Shown one piece after another: positions 58,052 to 64,000 of a stretch of 64,000 nt of DNA; within the stretch, counting starts at the first letter, position 1; every line of letters begins with the position of its first letter. A program made the translations under genes and the position numbers. The stretch is from assembly GCF_900078685.2 (NCBI RefSeq), contig NZ_LT546166.1:3034943-3098942 (forward strand), given 5' to 3'. The notes under the pieces were generated by a model. It was not told the DNA's origin, searched no databases, and was given only the letters and a program-made list of their open reading frames with translations. The DNA comes from Mycolicibacter icosiumassiliensis. GTDB lineage: Bacteria > Actinomycetota > Actinomycetes > Mycobacteriales > Mycobacteriaceae.

Positions 58052-59998
58052 ATGTGTGGACTGCTGGCCTTCGTATGTGCCCCGGCCGGCACGACACCCG
58101 GCCCTGATGTGGCCGAAGTCGCCGGCGCGGTGTCGCGCGCGACCCACCTGATGCGCCACCGCGGTCCGGACGAGCCAGGCGGCATCTGGGCCGGCGACCG
58201 CGTGGTGTTCGGGTTCAACCGGCTGTCGTTCATCGACATCGCCCATTCGCACCAGCCCATGCGGTGGGGTCCGCCAGAGGCCCCGGAGCGCTACGAACTG
58301 GTGTTCAACGGTGAGATCTACAACTACCTGGAACTGCGCGAAGAGCTGGCCGCCGAGCACGGCGCAGTGTTTGCCACCGACGGTGACGGCGAGGCGATCG
58401 TCGCGGCCTACCACTACTGGGGCGCCGAGGTCCTGACCAGGCTGCGGGGCATGTTCGCCTTCGCAGTGTGGGACACCGTGGCCGGCGAGCTGTTCTGCGC
58501 CCGCGACCCGTTCGGAATCAAGCCGCTGTTCATGGCGTCCGGTCCGGGCGGCACGGTGGTGGGCAGCGAGAAGAAATGCCTGCTGGACCTGGCCGAGCAG
58601 GTGGGGTTCGACACCGAAATCGACACTCGCGCCGTCCAGCACTACACGGTGCTGCAGTACGTGCCGGAACCGGAGACGCTGCACCTGGGCATTCGCCGGC
58701 TGGAATCGGGCTGTTACGCCCGGATTCGGCCCGGCGGTACGCCGGAGACCACCCGCTACTTCCGGCCGCGGTTCGACGCCACCCCGATCACCCGCGACAC
58801 CGAACAGGCGCGCTACGACGAGATCACCGCGGTACTCGAGGATTCGGTCGCCAAGCACATGCGGGCCGACGTCACCGTGGGCGCGTTCCTGTCCGGAGGA
58901 ATCGACTCCACCGCGATCGCGGCGCTGGCGATGCGCCACAACCCGAAGCTGATCACCTTCACCACTGGGTTCGAGCGCGAAGGCTTCTCCGAGGTCGACG
59001 TCGCCGCTGCGTCCGCCGAGGCGATCGGCGCCCGGCACGTGGTCAAGGTGGTCAGCCCGGCCGAGTTCGTCGCCGCGCTGCCGGAGATCGTCTGGTACCT
59101 CGACGACCCGGTCGCCGACCCGGCACTGGTCCCGCTGTACTTCATCGCCGCCGAAGCCCGTAAGCACGTCAAGGTGGTGCTCTCCGGCGAGGGCGCCGAC
59201 GAGTTGTTCGGCGGCTACACGATCTATCGAGAGCCGCTGTCGCTGCGTCCGTTCGACTACCTGCCGGCACCGGTGCGCCGATCGCTGGGCAAGGCGTCGC
59301 GGCCGTTGCCCGAGGGAATGCGCGGCAAGAGCCTGCTGCACCGCGGGTCGCTCACGCTGCAGGAGCGCTACTACGGCAACGCACGCAGCTTCTCCGACGA
59401 ACAACTGCGTGCGGTGCTGCCCGGCTTCTCCCCCGACTGGACCCACACCGACGTCACCGCCCCGGTGTATGCCGAATCCGCCGGCTGGGATCCGGTGGCC
59501 CGGATGCAGCACATCGATCTGTTCACCTGGCTGCGCGGCGACATCCTGGTCAAGGCCGACAAGATGACGATGGCCAATTCGCTGGAGCTGCGGGTGCCGT
59601 TCTTGGACCCCGAGGTGTTCGCGGTGGCGTCGCGCCTTCCGGTGTCGGCCAAGATCACCCGCACCACCACCAAGTACGCGCTGCGCCGCGCACTGGAGCC
59701 GATCATTCCCGCGCATGTGCTGCACCGCCCCAAGCTCGGCTTCCCGGTGCCGTTGCGGCACTGGCTGCGCGCCGGTGAGCTGTTGGAGTGGGCGTACGCG
59801 ATGGTGGACGCCACCGGTGCCGATCACCTGATCGATGTCGCCGCGGTGCGCACGATGCTCGACGAGCACCGCGTCGGCACCGCCGATCACAGCCGTCGAC
59901 TGTGGACGGTGCTGATCTTCATGCTGTGGCACGCGATCTTCGTCGAGCACAGCGTGGTACCGGTCATCAGGGAGCCGGACTACCCCGTGCGGCTTTGA
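58052..59998 (+). CDS. asnB: Glutamine-dependent asparagine synthetase-type amidotransferase AsnB
   Basis: This 648-residue class II amidotransferase has the N-terminal nucleophile Cys2 in MCGLLAF, exposed after Met removal. Glutaminase features are HRGPDEPGG and VFNGEIYNYLELRE. The synthetase domain has LSGGIDSTAIA (PP-loop), LSGEGADELFGGY and KADKMTMANSLELRVPFLD. Besides asparagine synthesis, mycobacterial AsnB has been tied to amidation of meso-DAP in peptidoglycan precursors. It stands alone between two divergent or convergent neighbours and ends at a hairpin shared with adenosine kinase. Confidence 0.96.
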   Translation: MCGLLAFVCAPAGTTPGPDVAEVAGAVSRATHLMRHRGPDEPGGIWAGDRVVFGFNRLSFIDIAHSHQPMRWGPPEAPERYELVFNGEIYNYLELREELAAEHGAVFATDGDGEAIVAAYHYWGAEVLTRLRGMFAFAVWDTVAGELFCARDPFGIKPLFMASGPGGTVVGSEKKCLLDLAEQVGFDTEIDTRAVQHYTVLQYVPEPETLHLGIRRLESGCYARIRPGGTPETTRYFRPRFDATPITRDTEQARYDEITAVLEDSVAKHMRADVTVGAFLSGGIDSTAIAALAMRHNPKLITFTTGFEREGFSEVDVAAASAEAIGARHVVKVVSPAEFVAALPEIVWYLDDPVADPALVPLYFIAAEARKHVKVVLSGEGADELFGGYTIYREPLSLRPFDYLPAPVRRSLGKASRPLPEGMRGKSLLHRGSLTLQERYYGNARSFSDEQLRAVLPGFSPDWTHTDVTAPVYAESAGWDPVARMQHIDLFTWLRGDILVKADKMTMANSLELRVPFLDPEVFAVASRLPVSAKITRTTTKYALRRALEPIIPAHVLHRPKLGFPVPLRHWLRAGELLEWAYAMVDATGADHLIDVAAVRTMLDEHRVGTADHSRRLWTVLIFMLWHAIFVEHSVVPVIREPDYPVRL

Positions 59999-60019
59999 GC
60001 CCCTGGGCTTTCACCCCCG

Positions 60020-60077
60020 CGAGCAGACGCAGAATCGCATCCGGCAAACCGCTGCGAGGCGATTCTGCGTCTGCTCG
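60020..60077. terminator. Bidirectional hairpin between asnB and adenosine kinase
   Basis: Two perfect 19-bp arms (60020-60038 and 60059-60077, CGAGCAGACGCAGAATCGC) enclose a 20-nt loop between convergent genes, only 6 bp from the adoK stop. There is no T run. I recall similar GAGCAGACGC...GCGTCTGCTC palindromes as frequent in mycobacterial intergenic regions. Confidence 0.65.
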
Positions 60078-60082
60078 GCAGG

Positions 60083-61078
<996 letters not shown>

Positions 61079-61179
61079 TCACCATGGGCCTGGATGTGGG
61101 TACCCACGGTAGCGGTCCGGTACTGCCGGTCCGCCGCCGGGCAGCACAAAACGCCCGGCTTGCAGGTGATATCAGGTGC

Positions 61180-61539
61180 TCAGTTGAACGAGTCGCCGCA
61201 CGAGCACGAGCCGCCGGCGTTGGGGTTCTCGATGGTGAAGCCCTGCTTGTCGATCTGGTCGGCGTAGCCGATCTCGGCACCCTGCAGGTACGGCGCGCTC
61301 ATCCGGTCGACGGTCAGCGTGACGCCGTTGAACTCCGTGACCACGTCACCGTCGAGGCTGCGGTCGTCGAAGAACAGGTTGTAGCGCAGGCCGGCGCAGC
61401 CCCCCGGCTGGACCGAGATCCGCAGGGTCAGGTCGTCACGACCCTCCTGTTCCAGCAGCGCTTTCACCTTGGCCGCGGCCTCATCGGTCAAGACGACGTT
61501 GCCCTGAGACTCGGTGGTCGACTGATCCTGAACAGTCAT
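61180..61539 (-). CDS. ErpA/HesB-like iron-sulfur cluster carrier (Rv2204c homologue)
   Basis: This 119-residue A-type carrier accepts Fe-S clusters and hands them to target enzymes. The three cysteines are in GGCAGLRY and in GSCSCGDSF at the C-terminus, the classic C-x(n)-CxC pattern. ATG 61539 follows GGGAG. Nearby Rieske and respiratory proteins are possible clients, but no specific target is shown. Confidence 0.93.
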   Translation of the reverse strand: MTVQDQSTTESQGNVVLTDEAAAKVKALLEQEGRDDLTLRISVQPGGCAGLRYNLFFDDRSLDGDVVTEFNGVTLTVDRMSAPYLQGAEIGYADQIDKQGFTIENPNAGGSCSCGDSFN

Positions 61540-61704
61540 TGCGTCTCCCTATTGCGGTTGATCATGGGGGCGGGCCCGGCCTCGACTCAAGGCGTTCGAG
61601 CCCACCTCAACAACGATACCCTGCGCCAACGTGTTCCCTATCGACGCGACGAGCCCGGCGGTCAGCGAGGCTCGACGCAGGAGAGGCGAAGCTGGACCGC
61701 CGAA
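61540..61704. other. Intergenic region with palindromic element
   Basis: This 165-bp gap contains the ribosome-binding site of the Fe-S carrier gene and, next to the glycerate kinase stop, the palindromic element at 61656-61702. No gene is seen. Confidence 0.6.
61656..61702 (+). repeat. Third copy of the palindromic element
   Basis: The 31-nt core (61664-61694) matches the cores in mptA at 29 of 31 positions. The flanking arms, CGGCGGTC (61656-61663) and GACCGCCG (61695-61702), differ from those in mptA but are perfectly complementary to each other. The same single bulged G is kept. It ends 2 bp before the glycerate kinase stop. Confidence 0.85.
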
Positions 61705-62832
61705 TCACCCGGGCGAACGCGCCGCGCGGCCGCCGATCTGCGCCGCGGTGACGGCGGTCAGCCCGATCAGCTGGTTGGCGGCATCGATCAGCGCCAGCCC
61801 TACCGAGCCGGCGTAGTCGGCGATTGCCCGGGCGGCCACCACCCCGGCCGACTGCAATGCGGGCTCGTCCAGGCTGATCTGTCCGGCCAGCACCAGCAGC
61901 GGGATCGCCCGCGCCCGGGCCGCAGCCGCCAGCGAACCGACCACTTTTCCGTGCAGCGACTGCTGATCGAAGTGGCCCTCGCCGGTGACCAGGACGTCGG
62001 CGTCGGCGAGCGCGGCGTCCAGACCGGTGTGGCGGGCCACGATCTCCGCCCCGGATTCGACGGTGCCGCCCAGGGCCAGCACGGCTGCTCCGATTCCCCC
62101 GGCCGCCCCGGCGCCCGACGCGGCGCTGGCCGCCCATCCGGCGGCGGCGTCCAGTTCGGTTGCCCAGGCGGCCAGCCGGCTCTCGAGTACCGCGACCGTG
62201 GCCGCGTCGGCGCCCTTCTGCGGCCCGAACACGCGGGCCGAGCCCCACGGGCCCAGTAGCGGGTATTCCACGTCGCAGGCGGCGACCAATTCGACCCCGG
62301 CGAGCCGCCGGCGTCCGGCGGCCAGGCCGCCCAGTTCATCGACCATGCCGCGGCCGCCGTCGGTGCAGGCGCTGCCGCCGAGTCCCAGCACGATTCGCTG
62401 CGCCCCGGCCGCCAGCGCCGCGGCGACGAGCTGGCCCACGCCGGTGCTGTGGGCGGCCAGCGCGGTCCGCGGCGATGGGGGTCCGCCGAGCAGTCCCAAG
62501 CCACATGCCTGGGCGCATTCCAGGTAAGCCGTGTTGGCTGCGGCGTCCCAAACCCACTCGGCGTCGACCGGGTCGTCGAGCGGTCCGCTGACCCGGGACT
62601 GCTGCACCGCGCCCAGCGCGGTGGCCAGCACCGCGACGAAGCCCGGGCCGCCGTCAGATTGCGGTGCGATGGCCAGCCGGTCGTGGGGCCGGCTGCGATG
62701 CCAGCCCGTCGAGATGGCGGCGGCGGCCTGTACTGCGGTCAGGCTCTCGCCGAAACAGTCCGGCGCGATCAGGACCCGAAGCGCCCGTGCGCCGGAACCG
62801 GCGGAGCCGCCGGCACCCGGGTGATCAGCCAT
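61705..62832 (-). CDS. Glycerate kinase (GlxK/GarK family, Rv2205c homologue)
   Basis: This 375-residue kinase phosphorylates D-glycerate. Family features: [19 protein letters not shown] at the N-terminus, [30 protein letters not shown] and [16 protein letters not shown] near the end. The frame is open far upstream (to 63780), but ATG 62832 is where family similarity begins. TCA at 61705 as stop lies beside the repeat. It is divergent from the DUF3043 gene, with only 69 bp between. Confidence 0.92.
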   Translation of the reverse strand: MADHPGAGGSAGSGARALRVLIAPDCFGESLTAVQAAAAISTGWHRSRPHDRLAIAPQSDGGPGFVAVLATALGAVQQSRVSGPLDDPVDAEWVWDAAANTAYLECAQACGLGLLGGPPSPRTALAAHSTGVGQLVAAALAAGAQRIVLGLGGSACTDGGRGMVDELGGLAAGRRRLAGVELVAACDVEYPLLGPWGSARVFGPQKGADAATVAVLESRLAAWATELDAAAGWAASAASGAGAAGGIGAAVLALGGTVESGAEIVARHTGLDAALADADVLVTGEGHFDQQSLHGKVVGSLAAAARARAIPLLVLAGQISLDEPALQSAGVVAARAIADYAGSVGLALIDAANQLIGLTAVTAAQIGGRAARSPG

Positions 62833-62888
62833 CTCTGCAGGGTATCGAGCCGCGCGGACGGCGACGCAGGCCGGGCGGGGCGGGCAAG

Positions 62889-62894
62889 TAATCT
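62889..62894 (+). promoter_or_regulatory. -10 box of leaderless Rv2206 homologue
   Basis: TAATCT is followed after 7 nt by GTG 62902; no ribosome-binding site. Confidence 0.65.
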
Positions 62895-62901
62895 GGCGGG
62901 C

Positions 62902-63576
62902 GTGAAGTTGCCGGGGCGCCGAAAAGGCGAGACTCAGTCCGCTGAGTCCGTGGTCTCCGCCGTCTCTGTCGACGGCGCCGAGTCCGAGGACTCCGCGCGT
63001 GGCGGCGTCACCGCTCCCAAAGGCCGGCCCACCCCCAAGCGCGGCGACGGCAAGCGCCGCGGCCCGGTGGCGCCGGCTCCGATGACCTCCGCGGAAGCCC
63101 GGGCCCGGCGCAAGTCGCTGGCCGGCCCGAAGCTGAGCAAGGAGGAACGCCGGATCGCCAAGGCGGAGCGCCGTGAGCGAATGGCCGACCGCCGGGCACG
63201 GATGCTGTCCGGCGACGAGGCGGCCTTGTTGGAACGCGACCGCGGCCCGGTGCGCCGGTACGTTCGCGACATCGTCGACGCCCGATACAACCTGCTGGGC
63301 CTGTTCATGCCGGTCGCGCTGGGGCTGATGTTCATCATGATGGCGGTCCCGCAGATTCAGTTCTACATTTCGCCGGCGATGATGCTGCTGATGGTCTTGA
63401 TGGCCGTCGACGGGGTGCTGGTGGCCCGCAAGGCCGGCCGGATGGTTGACGCCAAGTTCCCGGACAGTGTCGAAAGCCGTTGGAAGCTGGGACTTTACGC
63501 CGCCAGCCGCGCATCCACCCTGCGCCGCATGCGGGCACCGCGCCCGCAGGTGCGGCGCGGCGAACGTCTCGACTGA
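62902..63576 (+). CDS. DUF3043 membrane protein (Rv2206 homologue)
   Basis: This 224-residue protein has a long Lys/Arg-rich cytoplasmic N-terminus ([15 protein letters not shown] to [10 protein letters not shown]), a conserved [19 protein letters not shown] segment, and two membrane helices (about 134-152 and 156-174). Function is unknown. GTG 62902 is set by the leaderless promoter and matches the usual start. It is followed after 31 bp by cobT. Confidence 0.88.
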   Translation: MKLPGRRKGETQSAESVVSAVSVDGAESEDSARGGVTAPKGRPTPKRGDGKRRGPVAPAPMTSAEARARRKSLAGPKLSKEERRIAKAERRERMADRRARMLSGDEAALLERDRGPVRRYVRDIVDARYNLLGLFMPVALGLMFIMMAVPQIQFYISPAMMLLMVLMAVDGVLVARKAGRMVDAKFPDSVESRWKLGLYAASRASTLRRMRAPRPQVRRGERLD

Positions 63577-63594
63577 GCCCGAATCGGGGCCGAC

Positions 63595-63600
63595 TACCTT
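63595..63600 (+). promoter_or_regulatory. -10 box of leaderless cobT
   Basis: TACCTT is followed after 7 nt by GTG 63608; no ribosome-binding site. Confidence 0.65.
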
Positions 63601-63607
63601 GGATTTC

Positions 63608-64000
63608 GTGGATTTCCCACCGGTCAGCCCACCCGATTCCGCGGTGGCAGCGGCCGCCCGGGCCAGGCAAGATTCGCTGACCAAACCGGCGGGTTCCCTG
63701 GGCCGCCTGGAGGCCCTTTCGGTGTGGGCGGCGGCCTGCCAGGGGCACTGTCCGCCGAGACAGTTCGAACGTGTTCGCATTGTGGTGTTCGCCGGCGATC
63801 ACGGCGTAACCCGGGGGCGGGTGTCCGCCTACCCCGCGGAGGTGACGGCGCAGATGGTCGCCAACATCGACCGCGGCGGGGCGGCCATTAACGCGCTGGC
63901 CACCATCGGCGGGGCCGGGGTGCGGGTGGTGGACATGGCCGTCAATGACGATGCGACCCACTCCCCCGGGACGTCGAGAGAGTCCAGCGTCTACAAGGTG
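63608..64000 (+). CDS. cobT: Nicotinate-nucleotide:dimethylbenzimidazole phosphoribosyltransferase CobT, N-terminal part
   Basis: CobT makes alpha-ribazole phosphate for the lower ligand of vitamin B12. The 131 residues present match the M. tuberculosis N-terminus closely: [40 protein letters not shown], and [20 protein letters not shown]. The GDHGV and Q-M-V-A-N stretches belong to the active-site region. The gene runs off the right edge. The start is GTG 63608, set by the leaderless promoter. It indicates that the organism makes or remodels cobalamin. Confidence 0.95.
   Translation, partial: MDFPPVSPPDSAVAAAARARQDSLTKPAGSLGRLEALSVWAAACQGHCPPRQFERVRIVVFAGDHGVTRGRVSAYPAEVTAQMVANIDRGGAAINALATIGGAGVRVVDMAVNDDATHSPGTSRESSVYKV

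Noticed and set aside
57161..59950. 929-residue minus-strand open frame across ctaC upstream region and asnB
   Set aside because: asnB on the other strand is certain from Cys2 and PP-loop motifs; the long frame is an antisense shadow.
62833..63780. Upstream extension of the glycerate kinase frame
   Set aside because: It runs antisense through the DUF3043 gene and cobT, and family similarity begins at ATG 62832.

Overview
The window is high-GC actinobacterial DNA from a non-tuberculous mycobacterium. Most of it follows, in the same order, the M. tuberculosis block murE-pbpB-mraZ ... pknL-aroG ... pimB ... ctaE-qcrCAB ... cobT (roughly Rv2158c to Rv2207 in H37Rv numbering, matched from memory of those proteins). 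The PE_PGRS and IS-element genes found there in H37Rv are absent. Many genes start at GTG, and many appear leaderless, with a TANNNT box 6-7 nt before the start codon.

Layout. 1-4954 (minus): the start of the division and cell wall cluster: mraZ, rsmH, an FtsL-like protein, pbpB and the first codons of murE. 5271-12822: DUF3040 membrane protein, GNAT acetyltransferase, LppM, an MTHFR-like protein, the polyprenyl synthase IdsA2, the mannosyltransferase MptA, and the PknL kinase facing its substrate Rv2175c. 12845-23528: AroG, RNase AS, a membrane protein, the LM/LAM branching mannosyltransferase, a PlsC-type acyltransferase operon with an ArsA/GET3-like ATPase and two SRPBCC proteins, FadD15 and PimB'.

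23654-44301 is an accessory glycolipid island between pimB and the Rv2189c homologue: a UMF1-type MFS permease, a GAP/Sap family membrane protein, an 11-kb bimodular type I PKS and, divergent from it, papA, mmpL, a secreted PE-PPE-domain acyltransferase and a fatty acyl-AMP ligase. Both AT domains carry malonyl-type motifs, and the modules are KS-AT-KR-ACP and KS-AT-DH-ER-KR-ACP. This matches the trehalose polyphleate (TPP) cluster rather than the methyl-branched sulfolipid or DAT/PAT clusters.

44282-49619: a membrane-linked metallopeptidase, an NlpC/P60 protein, a small Cys-rich protein, a DEDDh/GIY-YIG nuclease-like protein broken by a frameshift, and TrpD. 49791-57846: the aerobic respiratory chain (ctaE-qcrCAB, ctaF, ctaC), with a PNPOx-like gene, a membrane protein and mmpS3 (frameshifted) in between. 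58052-64000: AsnB, adenosine kinase, an ErpA-like Fe-S protein, glycerate kinase, a DUF3043 protein and the start of cobT.

Most notable beyond the gene list: the domain logic of the PKS, which accounts for alternating CH=CH and CH2-CH2 units; a palindromic element inserted twice in frame in mptA, with a third copy 51 kb away whose stem arms differ but still pair; a 10-bp-phased GTGGG array before mraZ; and two homopolymer frameshifts that look like assembly errors or recent lesions.
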